A stretch of DNA of 12,979 bases from the NCBI GenBank assembly GCA_003565195.1, contig PXCX01000309.1:1-12979 (forward strand). The letters are read 5' to 3'. This document shows, piece by piece, positions 6,628 to 12,288 of this stretch. The notes under the pieces were generated by a model. The model did not search any database. It saw only the letters and a program-made list of their open reading frames with translations, and was not told where the DNA came from. The stretch is from PVC group bacterium. GTDB lineage: Bacteria; Verrucomicrobiota; Kiritimatiellia; CAIKKV01; PXCX01. The translations under genes were made by a program, and so were the position numbers. Numbering within the stretch: the first letter of the stretch is position 1; each line of letters begins with the position of its first letter.

Positions 6628-7203
6628 CTATTGGCGCTCGCTGTCGTCACGGATCGCCATCCAGTCATCGTAAGCGGCAGCGCCCTTCATGCCGATTTCA
6701 CTGCGTGCGTTGACGGAAATCGTGTTGCCGTTGCCGTCAATCACAATAAGTGTCGGGATGCCGCGAACGCCGTAGCGCTGGCTTAATGCCGCGGCTTGCG
6801 CACCGCCGTGCGGCAGCGCAAGCCACGGCATGTCGTAGCTTTTCATGTAATTCAACATGTCGGCAGGAGTACGATCCGAACTGACGAATACTACTTCGAA
6901 TGATTTGTCGCTTTCCTCCAGCGTCTGGACCGCTTCTACCAGCATCGGCGTAAAGGTACGGCAGGGCGGACACCATTCCGCCGAAAAGTAAATGGCCAGC
7001 AAATCCTTGTCGTCGATTGCGTCAAGGCCCACTTCGCTGCCATCGGCTTTCAACAGGGTGTCGCCGAAAAGTTCGGCCAAACTTGCCGGCGAATGCTTTT
7101 CCCCGGCATAATTGTCTCGACTGCACGAGATGGCCAGCGTAAAACAAAAGCCTGCTAATAAAACCTTTCCCCATAGTACAGATCGGAAATAAGACGCTGG
7201 CAT
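6628..7203 (-). CDS. Thioredoxin-like (tryparedoxin/nucleoredoxin-type) lipoprotein
   Basis: A 191-residue probable exported thiol-disulfide oxidoreductase. The N-terminus has a hydrophobic stretch (about 9-26) ending LAISC, a plausible lipobox with Cys27 as the lipidated residue, so it is likely membrane-anchored and facing the periplasm. The thioredoxin fold follows from about residue 55: YFSAEWCPPC with the redox pair Cys78 and Cys81, VVFVSSDR (104-111), MPWLALP (125-131) and GIPTLIVID with the cis-Pro at 150. The FSAEWCPPC and SSDR signatures resemble tryparedoxin and nucleoredoxin-like proteins rather than TlpA. AAGGAG lies seven bases before the ATG and supports the start. It is transcribed alone, convergent with rhlB (three-base gap) and divergent from the rRNA methyltransferase gene. 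The redox partner is unknown; no DsbD or CcdA gene is nearby. Confidence 0.82.
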   Translation of the reverse strand: MPASYFRSVLWGKVLLAGFCFTLAISCSRDNYAGEKHSPASLAELFGDTLLKADGSEVGLDAIDDKDLLAIYFSAEWCPPCRTFTPMLVEAVQTLEESDKSFEVVFVSSDRTPADMLNYMKSYDMPWLALPHGGAQAAALSQRYGVRGIPTLIVIDGNGNTISVNARSEIGMKGAAAYDDWMAIRDDSERQ

Positions 7204-7285
7204 AATAATACTCCTTATACAGGTTCTCTTACATTCATACTGCTCAAGACGTCACATCTCGCCAACCGCGTTCTGCGCTACCCGA

Positions 7286-7313
7286 ATTATATCATAATCA
7301 AATAATAAATCAA
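7286..7313 (-). promoter_or_regulatory. Sigma-70-like promoter for the thioredoxin-like gene
   Basis: On the minus strand TTGATT (7313-7308) precedes a perfect TATAAT (7291-7286) with 16 bases between, in the most AT-rich stretch of the window. An overlapping TTGTTG (7316-7311) gives a 19-base spacer instead. The leader to the ATG at 7203 would be about 75 bases. Confidence 0.55.
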
Positions 7314-7346
7314 CAATCCGCAAAATCCAGGGCGGGTGGCAAGCTC

Positions 7347-7376
7347 TTGCAAGAATGAGCGGTACTGTGGTAATGT
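7347..7376 (+). promoter_or_regulatory. Weak candidate promoter for the rRNA methyltransferase gene
   Basis: TTGCAA (7347-7352) and TAATGT (7371-7376) are 18 bases apart, pointing toward the ATG at 7481 with a leader of roughly 100 bases. A GCAAG/CTTGC inverted repeat (7339-7350) overlaps the -35 element. Both hexamers are imperfect, so this is tentative. The rest of 7204-7480 holds no other gene that I can support. Confidence 0.3.
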
Positions 7377-7480
7377 CCGGTGCATGGCTGGTAAATTGCG
7401 GGTTGAATGTCTGGAGCGATCTATCATCCGGATGTGCGGTCCAATGCTGGATTTTAACCGAAAAGCGCTAATGGAGGCTT

Positions 7481-8689
7481 ATGACAGGCGCCGAAAACGC
7501 TATCGAATTGACGGTCGAAAAAATCGTTTACAGCGGTAAAGGCCTGGCTAGATACGAGGGGTTGGTCGTCTTCATCCCTGATGTTCTGCCGGGCGAACGG
7601 GTTCTCGCTGAAATCGTCGCGCGACACAAACGTCATGCGGACGCCCGACTGATCCGGGTCCTGGATGCGTCTCCGGAACGGATCGTCCCGTGTTGCCCGC
7701 TTTACGAAATATGTCCAGGCTGCGTCTATCAGCATGCTTGTTATGGCGAAGAAATCCGCATAAAACAGGACCAACTGGTGAATTTCCTCGAGCGAACCGC
7801 CGCATGGCAGAATTCCGTCGTAGTCGCCAAGCCCTTGCCTTCTCCGCTGGAAATCGGATATCGCAACAAAATCGTACTGCATACCCGCGCGGCTGCGAAT
7901 GGCGTGCCTGCGGTCGGATATATCGGCCGGGACAACCAAACCTTGCTGGATATCGCCGCCTGTCCGCTGGCCTTGCCGGCCATCAACCAGCGCCTGGCGG
8001 AATTGCGTTCCGAATCCGCGTTCATGAATACCCTGCCGGACGGCGAAGACCTCACACTCCGGCATACCATCGAAGACGGAACCCTGATCTGGTTCGGCGA
8101 ACGAAGTTCCGGTAAGGAACGCCTGACGGAACAGTCACCCTGGGGTCCGATGCGAGTGCCCCGCCGCGGTTTTTTTCAAGTGAATCCGGCTCTGATTGCG
8201 GCGTTGACCGAAGGCCTGCAAGCGGCGCTGTCCGTGATCAAACCGAACACTGTTGTGGATTTGTACTGCGGATCCGGCTTGTTGTCGCTGGCCGCCGGCC
8301 ACGCCGGCGCAATTCGCATTGTTGGGATTGACATCGAGCAACGCGCGATCCGCTTCGCCCGTGCCAATGCGCGCAAACTTGGTAAAGGCGAACATGTCTT
8401 CGTAGCGGGTCGCGTACTCGATCAGTTGCCGCATATTTTGAAAGATATCGACCAAACCCGTACCGCCCTGATCGCCGATCCGCCCCGGCGTGGCATGGAA
8501 AGCCCGATCCTGGACTTGATCGGAGTATCGGCACTGCCCACGCTCCTGTATGTCTCATGCGCCGCCGACACGCTCGCGCGCGATCTTAACCGGCTCGCGA
8601 CCTTCGGGTTCCGCCTTCGTTCCATCCGTCTGTTCGATATGTTTCCTCGCACACCCTACTTCGAATCGCTCGCCGTATTGACTCGGTAA
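7481..8689 (+). CDS. rlmD: 23S rRNA (uracil-C5)-methyltransferase, RlmD/TrmA family
   Basis: SAM-dependent RNA methyltransferase of 402 residues that forms 5-methyluridine, most likely in 23S rRNA. An N-terminal TRAM-like domain (about 5-65) is followed by the iron-sulfur ligands Cys72, Cys78 and Cys81 (C-x5-C-x2-C) with a fourth at Cys161, as in RlmD. The methyltransferase domain shows FFQVNP (231-236), DLYCGSGLLSLAAG (260-273), IADPPRRGM (331-339), YVSC with the nucleophile Cys360, and DMFPRTPYFES with the presumed base Glu395. The usual PHTxHVE ending is altered here to PRTPYFE. GGAGG at 7473-7477 precedes the ATG by only three bases, a tight but workable spacing. TrmA, RlmC and RlmCD are alternatives because target specificity cannot be settled from sequence alone; the cysteine pattern favours the RlmD branch. 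Confidence 0.85.
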   Translation: MTGAENAIELTVEKIVYSGKGLARYEGLVVFIPDVLPGERVLAEIVARHKRHADARLIRVLDASPERIVPCCPLYEICPGCVYQHACYGEEIRIKQDQLVNFLERTAAWQNSVVVAKPLPSPLEIGYRNKIVLHTRAAANGVPAVGYIGRDNQTLLDIAACPLALPAINQRLAELRSESAFMNTLPDGEDLTLRHTIEDGTLIWFGERSSGKERLTEQSPWGPMRVPRRGFFQVNPALIAALTEGLQAALSVIKPNTVVDLYCGSGLLSLAAGHAGAIRIVGIDIEQRAIRFARANARKLGKGEHVFVAGRVLDQLPHILKDIDQTRTALIADPPRRGMESPILDLIGVSALPTLLYVSCAADTLARDLNRLATFGFRLRSIRLFDMFPRTPYFESLAVLTR

Positions 8690-8880
8690 ATGAATTGTCA
8701 AACCCTTGATAAATATGATAAGTTTTCGCACCAGTTGGGGTGCAATGACCTGAAATGCCCGAAAGGGGTGTGGTTTTCGTCTGCGAGGGTAATCGGAGTG
8801 GTTATGCGAATGCATGTTAATCAAATACATGAAATTGGTATATCCGTTGTTTACGAGCGGATTGAGGGACGGAAGCAAGC
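8690..8880 (+). other. Structured leader upstream of the GT9 gene
   Basis: This 191-base stretch contains three short hairpins: GCACC/GGTGC with a 6-base loop (8728-8743), CCC-GAAA-GGG with a GNRA-type loop (8758-8767), and ATCCG/CGGAT with an 11-base loop (8842-8862). A weak promoter-like pair, TTGTCA (8695-8700) and GATAAG (8717-8722), precedes them. A small ORF with a good Shine-Dalgarno occupies the end. I do not recognise a known riboswitch class. Confidence 0.35.
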
Positions 8881-8884
8881 GTGA
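8804..8884 (+). CDS. Candidate 26-residue leader peptide
   Basis: A short ORF starts at ATG 8804 with CGGAG five bases upstream, a better ribosome-binding site than that of the gene after it. It encodes a polar peptide (MRMHVNQIHEIG...) with no signal peptide or recognised motif. Its TGA at 8882-8884 overlaps the GTG start of the glycosyltransferase as GTGA, the classic arrangement for translational coupling. The frame stays open upstream to an ATG at 8690, directly after the methyltransferase stop, giving 64 codons without a good start signal. It may be a coupling or leader ORF rather than a functional protein. Confidence 0.35.
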   Translation: MRMHVNQIHEIGISVVYERIEGRKQA

Positions 8885-10107
8885 CGCCGCAAACTATACG
8901 GACACTTGATCGTTGGCTTGGAATTCCGGTGTGTACCTTCTTGTCGCTGTTGACACGCATCCAGCGTTGTTTTGCGGGCGGCGTTCCTCCCTTGCCGCGT
9001 CGCCTGGTGTTCGTCAAACTTATCGAGATGGGATCGACGGTGTTGGCCGCGCCCGCGCTGGCCGAGGCCGTCGCGAGGGTAGGACGCGATAACGTTTTTT
9101 TGCTTCTGTTCGGCCGTAACCGTCCGATTGCCGACGCGATGGACATGTTGCCGGAAGCCAACATTATCGAGGTTGACGACCGATCAATGCCACGTTTTTT
9201 CTTGACGCTTGTCGATGCCATGCGGCGATTGCGCCGGGAGCATATTGATACGGCGATTGACCTCGAAGGATTGGCCCGGGCATCGGCCGTGATTACATGG
9301 ATGACCGGGGCCCGGCGGCGGGTAGGGGACTATAATTTCACCTCGGAAGGACCTTATCGCGGTCGGCTATTTAATGTGGAACTGAACTACAATTTCCAGC
9401 GTCATATTGCCTCGTCGTTCGTTGCCATGACGCGGGCGGCATTTACCAACAGCCGTGAAAACCCTTTGCTCAAGGCATCCGTTCCCGAAGGCCCATGGTC
9501 GTTACCTGAGTTCGTTGCCGGTCCGGGCGAAGGCGAGGTGTTGATTAAGGAAATCGAACGGTTGTCGGGGAAACCGGCAGGTCGGCCGATTGTGCTGCTG
9601 AATCCCAACTGTTCGGACATGTTGCCGTTGCGTCGTTGGCCGGACGATCGGTTCATCGAGCTCGGGAGAATGATTCTGCGCGATGTTCCGCAGGCAACCG
9701 TGGTGATATCCGGGGCATTCGATGAACGGGAAGACGGGGAGCGCATGGCGCGCGCCATTGACCCGGCTGCAACCCGCTGTTTATCGTTAGCCGGCCGCAC
9801 CACTTTTCGGGAGTTGCTCGTGTTGTTATCGCTGGCTGACGCGCTGGTTTCCAACGATAGCGGACCTTGTCATTTTGCTGCGTTAACCGATATTGCCGTG
9901 GTTGCCTTGTTTGGCCCTGAAACCGCCCATTTGTACGGGCCATTGGGACGCCGGGTACGGGCCTTAAGCGCCGGTTTGGCTTGTAGTCCGTGTGTCAATA
10001 TGTTGAATCACCGATTCTCGCCATGTAACAACAATCGCTGCATGCAGGCATTGAGCGTGGATACGGTTTATGATGCCTTGTGCGACCTGATATCCATACA
10101 GCGATAA
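8881..10107 (+). CDS. Glycosyltransferase family 9 (heptosyltransferase-like)
   Basis: A 408-residue GT-B enzyme of family GT9, whose known members transfer heptose from ADP-heptose to the lipopolysaccharide core at the cytoplasmic face of the inner membrane. The N-terminal Rossmann half starts near LVFVKLIEMGSTVLAAPAL (42-60). The C-terminal half has VLLNPNCSDMLPLRRWP (238-254), SNDSGPCH (324-331) in place of the usual TGPMH-like sugar-nucleotide motif, ALFGPE (342-347), and the four-cysteine cluster Cys368, Cys371, Cys382 and Cys387 common in GT9 proteins. The first about 40 residues have a hydrophobic patch (16-25) that may associate with the membrane. The GTG at 8881 has GGAAG 5-6 bases upstream and overlaps the TGA of a small upstream ORF. 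No other lipopolysaccharide gene adjoins, so the sugar and acceptor are unknown. The last 40 bases overlap trmB on the other strand. Confidence 0.85.
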   Translation: MTPQTIRTLDRWLGIPVCTFLSLLTRIQRCFAGGVPPLPRRLVFVKLIEMGSTVLAAPALAEAVARVGRDNVFLLLFGRNRPIADAMDMLPEANIIEVDDRSMPRFFLTLVDAMRRLRREHIDTAIDLEGLARASAVITWMTGARRRVGDYNFTSEGPYRGRLFNVELNYNFQRHIASSFVAMTRAAFTNSRENPLLKASVPEGPWSLPEFVAGPGEGEVLIKEIERLSGKPAGRPIVLLNPNCSDMLPLRRWPDDRFIELGRMILRDVPQATVVISGAFDEREDGERMARAIDPAATRCLSLAGRTTFRELLVLLSLADALVSNDSGPCHFAALTDIAVVALFGPETAHLYGPLGRRVRALSAGLACSPCVNMLNHRFSPCNNNRCMQALSVDTVYDALCDLISIQR

Positions 10108-10700
10108 CCACAACGGTGAATGGCGCTCTTTTTTTTATGAAACAAGACTTCGAAATCGGTTTGCTGTGCGGGTGGCAGGATCAACGGTGGGCAGGCATGG
10201 AATGCGGGAAAACGCTTAAATGTTTGCCTGATCCATTGATAATAGTCGGCGTCATCGGTTGCCAAATAGACGCGGCCGTCGGGGATCAGTTTATGCTGAA
10301 GAACCTCAACAAACTCCGGGGTGATAAGTCGACGCCGGTGATGGCGCCGTTTGGGCCAGGGATCGGGAAAAAAAATGGTGCATTCGGTGATCGAATCCGG
10401 AGGGAAACAATACATCAGCGCTGCAAACGCTTCGCCATGCCAAAGATGGATATTGAACAAACCTTCATACCCGGCACGTTTCGCCAAACGCCGCAACCGC
10501 GAGATCATTCGATCGACACCAATAAACCAAGCGTGTGGCAGCGCAGCGGCCCGGCCACGCAAGGAACGGCCCTTGCCGCAGCCAATGTCCAGGATAACAG
10601 GTTGCCCGCCGCTCGGAAGCAGTCCGTCAATGGCGTAAGCCACCGGTGTTGCGGGGGGCGTATGGGAGTCGTCCGGCAGTGGCATGACCAAATGGATCAC
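10068..10700 (-). CDS. trmB: tRNA (guanine-N7-)-methyltransferase TrmB
   Basis: SAM-dependent enzyme that forms m7G at position 46 of tRNA. The 210-residue protein has the SAM loop ILDIGCGKG (36-44), Asp63 in FIGVD, the hallmark FFPDPWPKRRHHRRRL (110-125) and the C-terminal TDFEVLF (181-187) that matches the usual T-x-FE-type motif. The N-terminal arm before the SAM loop is short compared with the E. coli protein. The GTG at 10700 lies nine bases after the stop of the sigma-like gene, consistent with one transcript. An ATG at 10685 is an alternative, and neither has a clear Shine-Dalgarno. The 3' end overlaps the convergent GT9 gene by 40 bases. An A8 run (10136-10129 on this strand) encodes part of the Lys-rich stretch and could be a slippage site. 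Confidence 0.9.
   Translation of the reverse strand: MIHLVMPLPDDSHTPPATPVAYAIDGLLPSGGQPVILDIGCGKGRSLRGRAAALPHAWFIGVDRMISRLRRLAKRAGYEGLFNIHLWHGEAFAALMYCFPPDSITECTIFFPDPWPKRRHHRRRLITPEFVEVLQHKLIPDGRVYLATDDADYYQWIRQTFKRFPAFHACPPLILPPAQQTDFEVLFHKKKSAIHRCGYRCMDIRSHKAS
10100..10136 (+). terminator. Possible intrinsic terminator for the GT9 gene
   Basis: AGCG (10100-10103) can pair with CGCT (10124-10127), with an inner ACC/GGT stem (10107-10109 and 10115-10117), and eight T residues follow directly (10129-10136). The stem is imperfect and begins within the last codons of the gene. It lies antisense to the end of trmB. Confidence 0.35.
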
Positions 10701-10709
10701 TCAAGCGGA

Positions 10710-11069
10710 TTATCCGAAAAGGCGCGCAAAGAACCCTTTTTTTTCCTGCAAACTGTCATCGATGCTTTTCTCGATATAGTCAACCGCGAAAATCCGGAAT
10801 TTATCGGCGCCGATCGATGGTTTATATTTATGGATGGCTTTCTTCAGGCCTTTTTTGCCGGCCTCAATACAGATATTGATGACGGGCGGTTCCTTTGAGC
10901 GTTTTCGAGCCAGCGAAGTTAACAGGGGCATGAATTTACGCAACATTCTTTTTTCAGCTTCGAAATCACCGCGTTTGCAGGCCATGATTTCGTTTTCCAT
11001 GATACGGTCTTGGGAAGCTCGCGACGTTGCGCCGGCGTTCCCTTCTTGCATGCGAAGTGAAATCTTCAT
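10710..11069 (-). CDS. Small sigma-70 region 2-like protein
   Basis: A 119-residue protein that I recognise only as resembling sigma-70 region 2. After a short polar N-terminus, IMACKRGDFEAEKRMLRKFMPLLTSLA (28-54) follows the pattern of sigma region 1.2-2.1, and EAGKKGLKKAIHKYKPSIGADKFRIFAVDYI (69-99) parallels the EG-x-GL-x-AI-x-F-P-x-G-x-F-x-x-Y/F-A segment of regions 2.1-2.4. The aromatic residues that melt the -10 element are mostly absent. The protein stops at FFARLFG with no region 3 or 4, so it is unlikely to recognise a -35 element. It may be an accessory RNA-polymerase-binding protein or a decayed sigma factor. GAGGAGG nine bases before the ATG supports the start. It lies nine bases upstream of trmB on the same strand and is divergent from an M50-like membrane protein. 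Confidence 0.6.
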   Translation of the reverse strand: MKISLRMQEGNAGATSRASQDRIMENEIMACKRGDFEAEKRMLRKFMPLLTSLARKRSKEPPVINICIEAGKKGLKKAIHKYKPSIGADKFRIFAVDYIEKSIDDSLQEKKGFFARLFG

Positions 11070-11099
11070 GGCAATATATCCTCCTCGTCAATGCGGAGT

Positions 11100-11128
11100 A
11101 TGATAACCACGAGTTTTCCGTATGGCAA
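11100..11128 (-). promoter_or_regulatory. Sigma-70-like promoter for the sigma-like gene and trmB
   Basis: On the minus strand TTGCCA (11128-11123) and TATCAT (11105-11100) are 17 bases apart, giving a leader of about 24 bases. The -35 element lies within the first codons of the divergent membrane protein gene. A TATGAT (11099-11104) on the other strand overlaps the -10 and could serve the divergent gene, but I see no matching -35. Confidence 0.45.
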
Positions 11129-11886
11129 GCCCAAAAATATATCATCTTAAAAAAAGACGGCGGTTTCCATCTACCCGGCGCAAGTCACGGTCTGGCCGTA
11201 GATGGTCTTACCCTTTGGCCGGGGTGTTGATGATTCCGTTGTGTGTTGCCGCGGGACGGACTCTTTGGCGCATGCTTGGCAATGGATCACGCCCATTCCA
11301 AGAGGTGACCACTTCCGTGCCGGCATTGTTTTTCTGTAGCGGCTTATTGTTATGGATGTTTGTTTACGGGATTTTGCCGCGACCGGTCAAGTTATATGTG
11401 CTGGGCCATGAATTGACGCATGCATTGTGCGCCTGGCTCTCGGGTGGTGCGGCTCATCGGTTGCGTATCGGTTCCCATGGCGGCAGTGTGGCGGTGACGA
11501 CCAGTAATGTTTTCGTGGTGCTGGCCCCATATTTCCTGCCTTTGTACGCGGTGTTGGTCCTGATAGCCTATTTTATCAGCGGTTTGTTTATCAATCCCGC
11601 ACCCTGGCATGCATGGTGGATGGCGCTACTGGGATTGAGCTGGGGGTTCCATTTGACCTTTACCTGCAGTACGCTTTCCTTTCCACAGCAGGATATTAAG
11701 GAGTATGGCCCACTTTTCTCATACGCGATGATCCTTTTTTTCAATCTATTGATCCTGGCGTTGGGCCTGGTATGGGTCGGCGCCCCGACATTCGAGGAAT
11801 TTATCGCCGTATTCACCGACGAACTCGGTATTGTTGCCCGCTGGCCGTGGCGGCTGTGGAAGGCATATAACGTTGAGACGGGTTAA
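11122..11886 (+). CDS. M50-like membrane zinc metallopeptidase (putative)
   Basis: A 254-residue integral membrane protein. A strongly basic N-terminus (about 10-27) is followed by hydrophobic segments near 31-46, 66-86, 129-154, 160-182 and 199-220. LGHELTHAL (94-102) contains the HExxH zinc motif with His96, Glu97 and His100 next to a membrane segment. APYFLP (135-140) and a later FPQQD with Asp191 could supply further active-site residues. This layout resembles M50/site-2-type intramembrane proteases, but the classic NxxPxxPLDGG motif is not seen. An M50-like fold without proven protease activity is the safest reading. The ATG at 11122 has a poor Shine-Dalgarno. The gene is divergent from the sigma-like gene, with 52 bases between the two starts, and its stop shares TTAA with the convergent rsfS gene. 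Confidence 0.6.
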   Translation: MASPKIYHLKKRRRFPSTRRKSRSGRRWSYPLAGVLMIPLCVAAGRTLWRMLGNGSRPFQEVTTSVPALFFCSGLLLWMFVYGILPRPVKLYVLGHELTHALCAWLSGGAAHRLRIGSHGGSVAVTTSNVFVVLAPYFLPLYAVLVLIAYFISGLFINPAPWHAWWMALLGLSWGFHLTFTCSTLSFPQQDIKEYGPLFSYAMILFFNLLILALGLVWVGAPTFEEFIAVFTDELGIVARWPWRLWKAYNVETG

Positions 11887-12263
11887 CGGTCAAGCTGAGC
11901 GGGCAAGTCTTCGGTTGGAGTGGCGCTGGTTGCGCCGGGATGTTCCCATAATTCTTCCAGCGCATAATATTGGCGTTGGTGGGCAAGCATCAGGTGAACC
12001 ACTACATCCAGGTAGTCCAAAACCGTCCAACCGCTTTCCGCATCGGTCTGGGCTATATGGCAGCGCACACCTTTTTGCTTTAATCGTAACCGTATTTCTT
12101 CGCCCAGTTCCCTGAGATGGGGAATGCTGTTCGCGCTTGCAATCAGGTAATAATCGGCGAGGTAGGACGCTTTGCGAACATCGACGCAAACCGGATTCTG
12201 CGCCTGCATATCCGTCAGGATTAACATGATCGTATCTGTCAGGTCTTGGGAACTCAAGGGCAA
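11883..12263 (-). CDS. rsfS: Ribosomal silencing factor RsfS
   Basis: A 126-residue protein of the RsfS/Iojap family, which binds ribosomal protein L14 on the large subunit and blocks joining of the small subunit during starvation. The conserved blocks are present: DYYLIASANSIPHLREL (37-53), GWTVLDYLDVVVHLM (78-92) and RQYYALEELW (96-105). The start is a TTG at 12263, chosen because the near-perfect AAAGGAGG ends five bases upstream; the next ATG (12227) would remove 12 residues of the first helix. It follows nadD on the same strand with a 25-base gap, a pairing common in bacteria, so the two are probably one operon. The TAA stop overlaps the stop of the convergent membrane gene. Confidence 0.92.
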   Translation of the reverse strand: MPLSSQDLTDTIMLILTDMQAQNPVCVDVRKASYLADYYLIASANSIPHLRELGEEIRLRLKQKGVRCHIAQTDAESGWTVLDYLDVVVHLMLAHQRQYYALEELWEHPGATSATPTEDLPAQLDR

Positions 12264-12288
12264 ATTATCCTCCTTTACCGTGACCGGC

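Noticed and set aside
7336..7539. 67-codon open frame overlapping the start of rlmD
   Set aside because: No good ribosome-binding site or recognisable motif, and it runs into rlmD in another frame.
7454..8065. 203-codon open frame on the minus strand
   Set aside because: Antisense to the well-supported rlmD gene, with no recognisable protein features.
10080..10898. Long open frame (272 codons) on the plus strand
   Set aside because: It lies antisense across trmB and the sigma-like gene, both of which have recognisable protein motifs and sensible starts. The open frame is best explained as a codon-bias shadow.
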